Origin: CAYZJB01 sp964478735
GTDB lineage: Bacteria; CLD3; SB21
Reading direction: 5' to 3'
Assembly (NCBI GenBank): GCA_964478735.1
Contig: CAYZJB010000004.1
Coordinates: 20,228-84,227 of the forward strand
DNA: 64,000 nt
The notes under the pieces: generated by a model
The model's input: only the letters and a program-made list of their open reading frames with translations
Database searches by the model: none
What the model was told of the DNA's origin: nothing
Shown here: one piece after another, positions 18,485 to 26,880 of the stretch
Layout: the number at the start of each line of letters is the position of its first letter
Numbering within the stretch: the first letter of the stretch is position 1
Translations under genes and position numbers: made by a program

Positions 18485-18649
18485 TTATCCCGCCAGGGCT
18501 TTGTCCACCTGATCCTGTGTGGCATAGCCTTTGGCGACGATAATCTCGCCGAGTTTTTTACCGCTGCTCTTCTGTTCGCTCAGACACTCGTCGAGTTGGG
18601 CCTGAGTGATGACTCCGTTTTTGATCAGCGTGTCACCGAGCATCGCCAT
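18485..18649 (-). CDS. 54-aa stand-alone MshEN/GspE-N-like domain protein
   Basis: ATG 18649 to TAA 18485-18487 is preceded by a strong AGGAGG 7 bases upstream. The 54 residues have the pattern LGDTLIKNGVITQAQLDECL followed by GKKLGEIIVAKGYATQDQ. This matches the small helical repeat found at the N-terminus of type II secretion and type IV pilus ATPases (GspE/MshE), where it can bind cyclic di-GMP or partner proteins. Here it stands alone without an ATPase domain. It lies 26 bases after the FadJ-like gene and is the last gene before the terminator. Its target is unknown. Confidence 0.75.
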   Translation of the reverse strand: MAMLGDTLIKNGVITQAQLDECLSEQKSSGKKLGEIIVAKGYATQDQVDKALAG

Positions 18650-18675
18650 GGGGAACCTCCTGGTTTGATGATACG

Positions 18676-20811
18676 TTAGGGTTGGAAAAATTTACCGTTC
18701 GCAGCGGCCATGGAACGAAGCCGCGTGCATGGTTCAAAACGATTTCCATAGGTCCGGGAAAACGTGTCCAGCGTGGCGGTGATGGCCGGGGCGCCGACGA
18801 CGTCTGCGTACCGCATTAACCCTCCACGAAACGGAGGAAATCCCGTTCCGAAAATCATACCGATATCGATATCGTCGACGGATGTAACAATGCGTTCGTC
18901 CAGACACCGAACCGCTTCATTGATCATCGGGAAGAGCATGCGCTGCAGCATGACGTCATCGGATAGATTAAAGGTTGCGGCCGGCTGCAGGATGCCATAA
19001 ACGTCGGGGTCGACGAGAGTTTCTTTGCCGTGACGGTAAAATCCCAACTGCCCTTTTTTACCGAGACGGCCCTTGTGATACAGTTTTTCCACGGCATGCG
19101 AACCTTGGACTCTCGATCCGAAACTCTGTTCGAAAATCTTGCCGACTTTGTATGCGACATCGATCCCAACCTCGTCGATCAGCAAACACGGTCCCATCGG
19201 CATACCGAACGTCGTCATCACACGGTCCAGCCGGTCGATCGGACAGCCCTCTTCGACCAGGAACCCGGCCTCATTCAAGTACGGCATGAGGAGACGATTG
19301 ACCAGGAAACCGGGGCCGTCATTGACCACGATCGGCGTTTTGCCAAGCCGTTTCGCGAATTCGTACAACGTAGCGACCGTGCCGTCGCTTGTCTGACGTC
19401 CCCGAATGATCTCGACAAGCGGCATGCGATGGACGGGATTGAAAAAATGCATGCCGGCAAAGCGTTCGGGATGAGAGACCGCCTGGGCCATTTCGGTGAT
19501 CGACAGCGACGACGTGTTGGACGCCACGACGCACGTCGTGGAGATGTGCGTGGAGAGATCGGATAGTACCTTTTTCTTGACGTCCATGTTCTCCACGATC
19601 GCCTCAATGACGATATCGTTCTGCCGAAAACCGGTGTAGTCCAGAGTTCCGCTGATGAACGACATTTTCCTGCGAACGTCGGTCCGCGTCATGCGCCGGC
19701 GCTTTAACCGGGAATCGAAAACTTTCCGCGCCGATCGCATTCCGAGGGCAATCGCGTCCATCGAGATGTCTTTCAGTCGGACCGGTATGTCCCGGTCGGC
19801 CAGTAATTGCGCAATGCCTCCGCCCATCACACCCGCGCCGAGAACGCCCGCATAGTCGATGGGACGGACGTTCACGGCCTTTCCGGAAAGCCCATTGTGC
19901 TTTTTGATCTTTTCGGTAAGAAAATAAATGTTGATCAAATACTTCGAGACGGATGAAACGACGAGTCGACTGAGATAGTCCGCTTCAATGGCCAGTCCTT
20001 CGCGCAGGGGTCGGGGCAGGCCTCGGCGAACGGCTTCAATGGCATCGAGCGGAGCGGGATAATGGCCGTGGGTCTGTTTCATCACCGACTCGCGCGCTTT
20101 CGAATAAATCAGTGATTGACCGACGGACTCCAACAATGCCGACACGAGGCCCCGCGGTTTACGATGACGCACGAGTTTTTTGTGTTTTCCGGCGAGGATG
20201 TCCTCGATGAACGGAAGCACGTGAATCTCGTAATTGGCATGCGGAACCACACGATCGACGATTCCCTGCCGGAAAGCTTTTTTGGCATCCAGGGCTTTTC
20301 CGGTCAGGATCAAGGGCAACGCGCGCTGCAGCCCGATCGTGCGCGGCAAGCGCTGGGTGCCGCCGAATCCGGGAATAATGCCAAGCATGACCTCGGGAAG
20401 GCCGATTTTAGTTTTCGGGTGATCCGTGGCGATCCGATAACTGCAGGCAAGCGCCAGTTCCAATCCACCGCCCAAGCAGGCGCCGTTGATGACCGCGATG
20501 ACGGGGAACGGAAGTTTTTCCAATCGCAAGAATATCTCGTGGACCTTCATGACCGATTCGCGTACGGCGGCGGGATCCGATGCAGACCGGATTTCTTCAA
20601 TATCCGCGCCGGCGATAAAGATGTCGGGTTTGGCGCTTTGGATGATGAGTGCACGGATCGAGGTCTGATCGGTTTCAACGGCGGCGAGCGCGTCGTTGAA
20701 TGCCAGCAGGAACTGCGCGGAAAGTTTGTTGACCTTCTCGCCGGGGTAATCCAGAGTCAACCGGCCGATCGAATCCTGAATCGCAAGTGTCATTCCAAAA
20801 AAAGACGGCAT
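18676..20811 (-). CDS. fadJ: Bifunctional enoyl-CoA hydratase / 3-hydroxyacyl-CoA dehydrogenase
   Basis: The 711-aa multifunctional fatty-acid beta-oxidation enzyme hydrates trans-2-enoyl-CoA and oxidises the 3-hydroxyacyl-CoA with NAD. The N-terminal crotonase domain (1-~190) shows the oxyanion-hole Gly in FIAGADIEEI and the two catalytic Glu near residues 118 (GGGLELAL) and 140 (GLPEVMLGIIPGFGG). The dehydrogenase part begins with the Rossmann motif GVLGAGVMGGGIAQ at about residue 320 and carries the catalytic His in MHFFNPVHRMPLVEI. The length fits FadB/FadJ. It starts 2 bases after the moxR stop; the second Met at codon 7 is an alternative start. No thiolase partner lies nearby. Confidence 0.92.
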   Translation of the reverse strand: MPSFFGMTLAIQDSIGRLTLDYPGEKVNKLSAQFLLAFNDALAAVETDQTSIRALIIQSAKPDIFIAGADIEEIRSASDPAAVRESVMKVHEIFLRLEKLPFPVIAVINGACLGGGLELALACSYRIATDHPKTKIGLPEVMLGIIPGFGGTQRLPRTIGLQRALPLILTGKALDAKKAFRQGIVDRVVPHANYEIHVLPFIEDILAGKHKKLVRHRKPRGLVSALLESVGQSLIYSKARESVMKQTHGHYPAPLDAIEAVRRGLPRPLREGLAIEADYLSRLVVSSVSKYLINIYFLTEKIKKHNGLSGKAVNVRPIDYAGVLGAGVMGGGIAQLLADRDIPVRLKDISMDAIALGMRSARKVFDSRLKRRRMTRTDVRRKMSFISGTLDYTGFRQNDIVIEAIVENMDVKKKVLSDLSTHISTTCVVASNTSSLSITEMAQAVSHPERFAGMHFFNPVHRMPLVEIIRGRQTSDGTVATLYEFAKRLGKTPIVVNDGPGFLVNRLLMPYLNEAGFLVEEGCPIDRLDRVMTTFGMPMGPCLLIDEVGIDVAYKVGKIFEQSFGSRVQGSHAVEKLYHKGRLGKKGQLGFYRHGKETLVDPDVYGILQPAATFNLSDDVMLQRMLFPMINEAVRCLDERIVTSVDDIDIGMIFGTGFPPFRGGLMRYADVVGAPAITATLDTFSRTYGNRFEPCTRLRSMAAANGKFFQP

Positions 20812-20813
20812 GG

Positions 20814-21806
20814 TTACGGCACTTCGATTTTGTTGACGATCTGTTCGATGATGTTTTCACTGGTCACTTCTTCGGCCTCCGCTTCGTACGTCAGGATCAC
20901 GCGGTGACGAAGTACGTCGAGTGCGATCGAACGAATGTCTTCGGGAATCACGTAACCGCGACGATGCAGGAAGGCCATCGCTTTGGACGCCAGCACCAGA
21001 TTGATCGATGCGCGCGGTGAGGCGCCGAACTGAATCAGCGGATTCAACGACGCCAGGCCAAACCGGTCGGGATGACGCGTCGCAAAAATCAAATCCAGGA
21101 TGTAATTTTCGATTTTTTCATCGATATAAATGTCGTTGGTCACGTCGCGCGCGCGTTTGATTTCCTCCGGAGAAACGACGGCCCGTGCTTTCGGTTTCCG
21201 GGCGTTGGTAGCCATTCGTCGCATGATCTCGAGCTCTTCCTCTCGGTTCGGATACCCGACACGCAGCTTGAGCATAAAGCGGTCGACCTGCGCCTCCGGC
21301 AGCGGATACGTGCCTTCCTGTTCGATCGGATTTTGAGTCGCCAGAACGAGAAACGGATCGTCGAGCGGATACGTCGTGTCGCTGATCGTCACCTGGCGCT
21401 CCTGCATGGCTTCGAGAAGTGCACTCTGCACTTTGGCCGGAGATCGGTTGATTTCGTCGGCCAGGATGAGATTGGCAAAGATCGGTCCCTTACGCGTGGT
21501 AAAGCCGCCGTCTTTTTGGTTGTACATCAGCGTTCCGACAAGATCGGCAGGAAGCAGGTCCGGGGTAAATTGAATGCGACGGAAAGTCGTATGAATGGCG
21601 TCCGCCAGCGTATTGACGGTCAGCGTTTTGGCCAGCCCGGGTACACCTTCCAGCAGGATGTGGCCATTGGATAAGAGAGCGACAAGAATACGTTCAACCA
21701 TGTACCGCTGTCCCACGATGACCTGACCGATTTCGCGAATCAACGTATCGACAAAAGCGCTTTCCCTGTGAATTCTCTCGTTCAGTTCCTGAATGTCAAT
21801 AGCCAT
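20814..21806 (-). CDS. MoxR-family AAA+ ATPase
   Basis: The 330-aa AAA+ ATPase has Walker A at residues 54-61 (GVPGLAKT) and Walker B at about 113-118 (LILADEINRS). It also shows the MoxR-typical ATQNPIEQEGTYPLPEAQ and the C-terminal lid. MoxR proteins work as chaperones that activate or insert metal centres or partner complexes, usually with a VWA or DUF58 protein. ATG 21806 is chosen because an AGAAGGA ribosome site precedes it; upstream residues overlap the phosphatase gene. It overlaps the end of the SpoIIE gene by 11 bases. The usual DUF58 partner is not adjacent; a DUF58 gene lies 31 kb away at 51796. Confidence 0.92.
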   Translation of the reverse strand: MAIDIQELNERIHRESAFVDTLIREIGQVIVGQRYMVERILVALLSNGHILLEGVPGLAKTLTVNTLADAIHTTFRRIQFTPDLLPADLVGTLMYNQKDGGFTTRKGPIFANLILADEINRSPAKVQSALLEAMQERQVTISDTTYPLDDPFLVLATQNPIEQEGTYPLPEAQVDRFMLKLRVGYPNREEELEIMRRMATNARKPKARAVVSPEEIKRARDVTNDIYIDEKIENYILDLIFATRHPDRFGLASLNPLIQFGASPRASINLVLASKAMAFLHRRGYVIPEDIRSIALDVLRHRVILTYEAEAEEVTSENIIEQIVNKIEVP

Positions 21807-23769
21807 ACGATCCTTCTTTATTTTCGAATTTGACGACGACGACGGTGATGTCGTCCTGCAGCGTTCCATCCGGTACGAACCGGATCACGGCATCGATGAT
21901 TTTTTCCTGGATTTGTTTGGCGGGGAGATTGCGATGCTCTCGAACAATGGCATGAACGGGTTCTTCTCCGAACATTTCGTCCGCGGCATTGAAAACCTCG
22001 GTGACGCCATCGGTATACAGCAGCAAGATGTCTCCGGGGTCGATCATACGCGGCATTTGAGAATATTCTTGATCGGCAAGAAAACCCAGCACGATTCCCC
22101 CGTGGCTCAGTTTGAAAACGTCTCCGTTTTTTTTGTACAGAAAAGGTGCGCAGTGTCCCGCGTTGGTATAGTACAGGATCAACGATTCGAAATCAATGAC
22201 GGTATAGAAGAAGGTCGCGTACATGTTTTCGGCCGTATTGGCCCGGAGCAAGTTGTTCAACGCGGCCACGGTGTCGGACGTCGAATTAAATTCCCGTACG
22301 AACCCTCGGTATCCCGCGTACAGCAGGGCCATCATGATCGCGCCCGGAACGCCTTTGCCCGATACATCGCCCACGCAAATTCCGATCTGGTGATCGTTGA
22401 GTCGCAGTACGTCGTAAAAGTCGCCGCCGACGGAAAAGCAGGGGATGCTCGATGCCGACATATCGAGGTTCTGAATTCTCGGCAGCCGATGCGGCAGGAT
22501 GGCCTGCTGAATGCGTCCGGCGATTTGCAGTTCTTTTTCCATTTCCCGATTTCGCAGGGACGCTTCATAAAGCTGTGCATTCTTGATCGCGATAGCCGCC
22601 TCGGCCGCCAGCGCCGTAAGAATGTCGACAAAACCCTCATGGTAGGCCGCCAGATGGTCGCTTTCGAGGTTCATTACACCGATGACCGTCGGGCCGTCGC
22701 AGATGGGGACCACGATCTCCGATCGCGTGCTGGGACGCAAATTCACGTAGTGCTCGTCAAAACTGACGTCTTTGACGATCATCAACTTGTTGACCTTGGC
22801 GACGTGGCCGATCAAACCGGTTCCCACTTTGATGTCGATCTGTTCGAGAGCTTTTTCTTCATAACCGCGCACCACGGCGCTTTCGATTTCCTGGGAGCCC
22901 TCATTGACCAGAAAAATTCCTGCCGCGTCGTACGGCACGATCGCCCGAACCGCGTCGAGGATCATATCGAGCAATTGTTCCAGATTGGAGGTGTGGTTGA
23001 ACCGTTTGGTGATGTCGAGGATCAGTTCCTTCTCCATCAGGCTTTTTTTCAACTGCTGGCCGATGCGGGCGTCCTCCAACGTTTGTCCTACGCGCTGAAG
23101 CGAGTGCCACAGAATTTTTTTATCCTCACCCATCAACGCATTGCGGCTGTCGACCTCCGGACCCAGCGCTACAAGATAGCTGATCTCCTCTTTTTTCCAG
23201 AGCGGAACCAGGTACGCCGTTCCCTCGCTCTTGAGGATATGGATCGGATCGGAAAAGACGGCGCCGTTTTGACGGGCCAAAAGTTCGTCAATGCTGAACA
23301 TGCGGGGAAGCGACAGCCATTTTTCATATTGCATCATATCCGCGCGGATGCGTCGAGTGACGATTTCGTCGCGAACCGTTGAGCTGACAAGTGAAAAATG
23401 GTCCGGGATGGCGAGGTACAGATTGACGTGCCTGACGTGAAGAATGTCCTTGAGACTGGACGTGACCGTATCGGCAAGGGCTTTATAGTCGCTTTGCGAC
23501 GACAACGTAGAATCTAATAAACGGATCTGGCGTTGCCGTTCATGATAGTAGGTGAACAGCCAGCGCCGCATACGGGCTTCCGTAAACGTGCGGAGCGGTT
23601 CGTAGAAGATCACGATCAACAGGGCCTTGAGAAAATGGATCTGGAGCTCGCGTACGCGAGGAAAATACAATTCAAACAGCGTCTCCATCGTCACAAAAAT
23701 GACGATAAAGGCAAACGTCAGGATCGCATACAGGATCAGGTAATGAAAACGTCGAAAATATTTAAGCAT
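21796..23769 (-). CDS. Membrane-anchored GAF/SpoIIE protein phosphatase (RsbU-like)
   Basis: The 657-aa protein has two N-terminal membrane helices, then a divergent sensor region and a GAF domain at about 255-410 (LLDMILDAVRAIVPYDAAGI, VGTGLIGHVAKVNKLMIV). A PPM/SpoIIE serine phosphatase domain (~430-650) carries the metal-binding motifs GGDFYDV, GDVSGKG, DGVTEV and DDITVVVV. Such enzymes dephosphorylate anti-sigma-factor antagonists. No STAS or anti-sigma partner is visible nearby. ATG 23769 is chosen because the longer frame from 23826 would include the upstream gene's terminator hairpin. It is the first gene of the minus-strand operon with moxR and the fadJ-like gene. Confidence 0.9.
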   Translation of the reverse strand: MLKYFRRFHYLILYAILTFAFIVIFVTMETLFELYFPRVRELQIHFLKALLIVIFYEPLRTFTEARMRRWLFTYYHERQRQIRLLDSTLSSQSDYKALADTVTSSLKDILHVRHVNLYLAIPDHFSLVSSTVRDEIVTRRIRADMMQYEKWLSLPRMFSIDELLARQNGAVFSDPIHILKSEGTAYLVPLWKKEEISYLVALGPEVDSRNALMGEDKKILWHSLQRVGQTLEDARIGQQLKKSLMEKELILDITKRFNHTSNLEQLLDMILDAVRAIVPYDAAGIFLVNEGSQEIESAVVRGYEEKALEQIDIKVGTGLIGHVAKVNKLMIVKDVSFDEHYVNLRPSTRSEIVVPICDGPTVIGVMNLESDHLAAYHEGFVDILTALAAEAAIAIKNAQLYEASLRNREMEKELQIAGRIQQAILPHRLPRIQNLDMSASSIPCFSVGGDFYDVLRLNDHQIGICVGDVSGKGVPGAIMMALLYAGYRGFVREFNSTSDTVAALNNLLRANTAENMYATFFYTVIDFESLILYYTNAGHCAPFLYKKNGDVFKLSHGGIVLGFLADQEYSQMPRMIDPGDILLLYTDGVTEVFNAADEMFGEEPVHAIVREHRNLPAKQIQEKIIDAVIRFVPDGTLQDDITVVVVKFENKEGSYGY

Positions 23770-23786
23770 TGCGATAGGATGGACAT

Positions 23787-23820
23787 AAAAAAAGCGGCCC
23801 AAATATACGAGCCGCCCTTC
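23787..23820 (-). terminator. Terminator after the inositol-phosphate synthase gene
   Basis: On the minus strand, AAGGGCGGC pairs with GCCGCTTTT (two G-U pairs) around a short loop and is followed by a T run. It sits ~23 bases past the ino1 stop and upstream of the phosphatase start. Confidence 0.75.
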
Positions 23821-23842
23821 TAACAATCAATTTATTTTAGAC

Positions 23843-25156
23843 TTAATCGTAATATTCCAATCCCAAATGGGTGATCATTTCCTCGCCTTTCATCCATCGC
23901 AGCGTGTTTTTCAGTTTCATCAGTTGGATGAAAAGATCGTGTTCGGGATAAAGCCCCGGAGCCGTCATTGGCGACTTGAAATAAAACGACAACCATTCCT
24001 GAATACCCTTGAATCCCGTCCGTCCGGCGAGGTCCAAAAACAGGGCAAGATCGAGAACGATCGGCGCCGCCAGAATGGAATCCCGGCATAAAAAATCGAC
24101 TTTGATCTGCATGGGATACCCGAGCCACCCGAAAATATCGATATTATCCCAGCCTTCTTTGTTGTCGCCGCGCGGCGGATAATAATTGATCCGAACGACG
24201 TGTGAAAACTTGTCATACAAATCAGGATACAATTCCGGCTGCAGGATGTGCTCCAGTACCGATAACTTGCTTTCTTCCTTCGTCTTAAAAGATTCCGGGT
24301 CATCGAGAACTTCACCGTCGCGATTTCCTAGGATATTGGTCGAGTACCACCCCTGGAGGCCGAGAAGGCGTGCTTTGAATCCCGGTGCAAGGATGGTTTT
24401 CATCAGCGTTTGTCCCGTTTTGAAATCCTTGCCGCAAATCGGGACCCTGTTTTTGTCGGCCAGTTCGATCAACGCGGGGACGTCGGCGGACAAATTGGGC
24501 GCGCCGTTGGCGTAGGGGATACCTTCCTGGATGGCCGCGTATGCGTAGATCATGCTTGATGGAATGTTGGGATCATTCTCGCGAAGACCTTTTTCCAGCT
24601 TCTCGAGCGAGGAATGAACGTCGCTGGGCTTGATAAAAATTTCCGTCGAACCGCACCACACCATGACGAGGCGGCTGCAACCGTTTTTCTGTTTGAAGTC
24701 CCGGATGTCATGGCGAAGCTGGTCGGCCAGTTCCATCTTTGTTTTCCCTGACTTCACGTTGCGTCCGTTGAGCCGTTTGACGTATTGTTGATCAAAGACC
24801 GCTTTCATCGGGATTATTTTTTCTAACTCGGGCCGGATGGCATTGAGCAGGTCCTTGTCCAATACTCCGGCTTTCATCGCAGCCTCATAGGCGTTGTCTT
24901 CGAAAATATCCCACCCACCGAACACGATGTCCGTCAACTCCGTCAGAGGGACGAATTCTTTGATCGACGGAATGCGTTTGTCGGTTCTTTTTCCAAGCCG
25001 GATGGTTCCCATTTGTGTCAATGACCCAATCGGTTTGGACAGACCTTTCCGAACGGCAATGGTCCCGGCAATCATCGTGGTGGCCACGGCGCCGAGGCCG
25101 GGCAGCAGGATACCGAGTTTCCCTTCCGCTTTTTTGATATCAACTGGCGATTTCAA
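23843..25156 (-). CDS. ino1: Inositol-3-phosphate synthase
   Basis: The 437-aa protein belongs to the myo-inositol-1-phosphate synthase family, which isomerises glucose 6-phosphate to inositol 3-phosphate with bound NAD. Supporting motifs are the N-terminal nucleotide-binding loop (GILLPGLGAVATTMIAG), the ISYGGWDIF-like segment FGGWDIFEDNAYEA, MVWCGSTEIF, the KDFKTGQT catalytic region and WYSTNILGNRDGEVL. It follows the CDP-alcohol phosphatidyltransferase gene by 12 bases on the same strand, which strongly suggests the pair makes an inositol phospholipid. A terminator follows. Confidence 0.93.
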   Translation of the reverse strand: MKSPVDIKKAEGKLGILLPGLGAVATTMIAGTIAVRKGLSKPIGSLTQMGTIRLGKRTDKRIPSIKEFVPLTELTDIVFGGWDIFEDNAYEAAMKAGVLDKDLLNAIRPELEKIIPMKAVFDQQYVKRLNGRNVKSGKTKMELADQLRHDIRDFKQKNGCSRLVMVWCGSTEIFIKPSDVHSSLEKLEKGLRENDPNIPSSMIYAYAAIQEGIPYANGAPNLSADVPALIELADKNRVPICGKDFKTGQTLMKTILAPGFKARLLGLQGWYSTNILGNRDGEVLDDPESFKTKEESKLSVLEHILQPELYPDLYDKFSHVVRINYYPPRGDNKEGWDNIDIFGWLGYPMQIKVDFLCRDSILAAPIVLDLALFLDLAGRTGFKGIQEWLSFYFKSPMTAPGLYPEHDLFIQLMKLKNTLRWMKGEEMITHLGLEYYD

Positions 25157-25168
25157 TAGGTCGTTCTC

Positions 25169-25870
25169 CTAATTCTTGTTCTGTAAACTGAGCTTGTAGG
25201 TATGGTGCATACGCTGAATGGCAGTGAAGTTGGCCAGAACGGCTACGATCGCCAGCGGTACGGTAAAAACATACAGAGGTTTGAAAATCGGAATATCGTC
25301 ATAAAACCAGATAAAGCCGGGATCGATGAAAAATGTCGAGAGCCCGCAAAACAGCGAACCGACGCCCAACCACACGATCCGTTCCGCCCGCTGCATCAGT
25401 CCGACCTTGCATTCCAATTGAAGGGCTTCGGAGCGGGCTCGGATGTAGCTGACCATCGTCGATCCGCCCAGCGCGATAAAACAGAAAACCGATTCATTAA
25501 AATAATTATGGGCAACGAGGTAATACCCCATTCCCAGAAACATCACGACTTCACTGTAGCGATCCAACACGGAATCGTACAGGGCGCCGAAACGGGTTGC
25601 CTGGCCGGAACCGCGCGCAACCTTTCCGTCCAAAATGTCACAGATGCCGCCCATGAGAATCCAGAAACCGCCCCAGCCGATATAGGCGAGATCGTCGCGT
25701 GAACCAAAACGAGCGCCCCACGCAAAACATCCGGCCCCGACGACGTTGAGCATCAGACCGAGCGTGGTAAACCAGTTGGGATTGACACGAAATCTAGTAA
25801 ATAACGTGATGGCAGGTTGGATGACGGTCAGAAAGCCGCGTTCCACAGCCTTGGGCAGCATGACACTCAA
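25169..25870 (-). CDS. CDP-alcohol phosphatidyltransferase, probable phosphatidylinositol-phosphate synthase
   Basis: The 233-aa polytopic membrane enzyme carries an exact CDP-alcohol phosphotransferase signature D-G-x2-A-R-x8-G-x3-D-x3-D (DGKVAR, then G, D and D in YDSVLDR). This family joins CDP-diacylglycerol to an alcohol. Being directly upstream of ino1, its acceptor is probably inositol phosphate, as in actinobacterial PIP synthase; this is inferred from context. A GGAG 10 bases upstream favours TTG 25870, and ATG 25861 is the alternative start. About four to six membrane helices are visible. Confidence 0.88.
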   Translation of the reverse strand: MSVMLPKAVERGFLTVIQPAITLFTRFRVNPNWFTTLGLMLNVVGAGCFAWGARFGSRDDLAYIGWGGFWILMGGICDILDGKVARGSGQATRFGALYDSVLDRYSEVVMFLGMGYYLVAHNYFNESVFCFIALGGSTMVSYIRARSEALQLECKVGLMQRAERIVWLGVGSLFCGLSTFFIDPGFIWFYDDIPIFKPLYVFTVPLAIVAVLANFTAIQRMHHTYKLSLQNKN

Positions 25871-25943
25871 GCAAAAACATCTCCGGGTTGATCAAAAAAA
25901 CACGCGCGAATGTAGGCGGGGGGGTGGTAAAAATCAAGCAACA

Positions 25944-25975
25944 AAAAAGCCCGGAACCCATGTTCCGGGCTTTTT
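25944..25975 (-). terminator. Strong terminator after the small barrel-protein gene
   Basis: AAAAAGCCCGGAAC and GTTCCGGGCTTTTT pair perfectly over 14 bp around a 4-nt loop. It lies ~14 bases past the stop of the minus-strand gene at 25989-26510. Confidence 0.92.
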
Positions 25976-25988
25976 ACTATCGGCTAAT

Positions 25989-26510
25989 TTACTTCAGGCG
26001 GATCAAGATTCCGAGATCGACACCGATCCGGGTTTCTTTGATTGCGCTGGGGGAAGTCTTAGTGAAATTGACTTCCGCGGTAATGGCGCCGCCTTCCATC
26101 GGCCAATATTTAATACCGACGCCGCCCATGATATTAAACGGAGCATCATCACCGCCGGCTTTGCCTAACGGTCCATCACCGATTCCAAGATCCACGCCGA
26201 CTTTGGCGTACGGCCACATTTTTTCTTTAGCTGCAAAGTGATAGGCGCCAAACGCACCAATCTGGGCGCTAAACTTGTCATTGAAGGCATTGTCGCCACC
26301 AAACTTCAATATGGCTAGCTCGCCACCAACTTCAATCGCAGGAGTCAAAAAGAAACCTACGCCTGCAGCCGGACCAATCTGGCTGACTTCAGCTTCTGAA
26401 AGAGACGCAAAAAGAGGTCCGCCGAGTGAGAATTCCACCATGCCTTTGTCCGGCTGGGCAAAAGCCGTGGTCGTAAACAGGACGGCCACTGCTAACAGTA
26501 GCTTCTTCAT
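25989..26510 (-). CDS. Small outer-membrane beta-barrel protein
   Basis: The 173-aa protein begins with a clear signal peptide (MKKLLLAVAVLFTTTAFAQ). Short alternating strands follow, ending in RIGVDLGILIRLK, as in the OmpA/OMP_b-brl-type eight-stranded barrels. A good ribosome site (AAAGGAG) precedes ATG 26510. It has its own strong terminator and about 370 bases of upstream non-coding DNA, so it is probably monocistronic. Its function is not recognised. Confidence 0.82.
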   Translation of the reverse strand: MKKLLLAVAVLFTTTAFAQPDKGMVEFSLGGPLFASLSEAEVSQIGPAAGVGFFLTPAIEVGGELAILKFGGDNAFNDKFSAQIGAFGAYHFAAKEKMWPYAKVGVDLGIGDGPLGKAGGDDAPFNIMGGVGIKYWPMEGGAITAEVNFTKTSPSAIKETRIGVDLGILIRLK

Positions 26511-26851
26511 GTCGTTTCTCCTTTAGTTAGGTTATTACTCCTCTTCCCTGATTGGGAAAAGATAGGGACACTGCTTGAATCAACGTTTGTGGGTGAAAGT
26601 AAACGCAAGGACCGGGCTATTTGATCCGTCATGCGTTGGAAGTTTGGTTGAAAAGAACCGCGTTAAGGTAGAACGGAATTTCAGTAATGTCAAACGGATA
26701 TTTACCATTACCAGTGATAACAGTTTGTTTCAAATAAACACTCCAAAGAATGACGGACGTCAAGTCTATGCCGTGTCAAGAACATATAAAAAATCGAAAA
26801 CAAGGCTGCCAGCGTGCGGTTCACATACTGTTCAACAAGAAGACAAATGAC

Positions 26852-26880
26852 TTGAAACTTTGTTGCCGATCTTGGATAAT
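26852..26880 (+). promoter_or_regulatory. Candidate promoter giving a near-leaderless transcript
   Basis: TTGAAA (26852-26857) and GATAAT (26875-26880) are 17 bases apart, matching the sigma-70 type. A start 7-8 bases later would fall at ATG 26888. The rest of 26511-26851 shows only a short TTCCC/GGGAA hairpin near 26539 and no supportable gene. Housekeeping promoters in some FCB lineages differ from this consensus. Confidence 0.3.

Noticed and set aside
21793..23382. 529-codon plus-strand frame opposite the SpoIIE phosphatase gene
   Set aside because: Antisense shadow of a gene with clear GAF and PPM motifs.
23770..23826. N-terminal extension of the phosphatase
   Set aside because: It would translate through the preceding gene's terminator hairpin.
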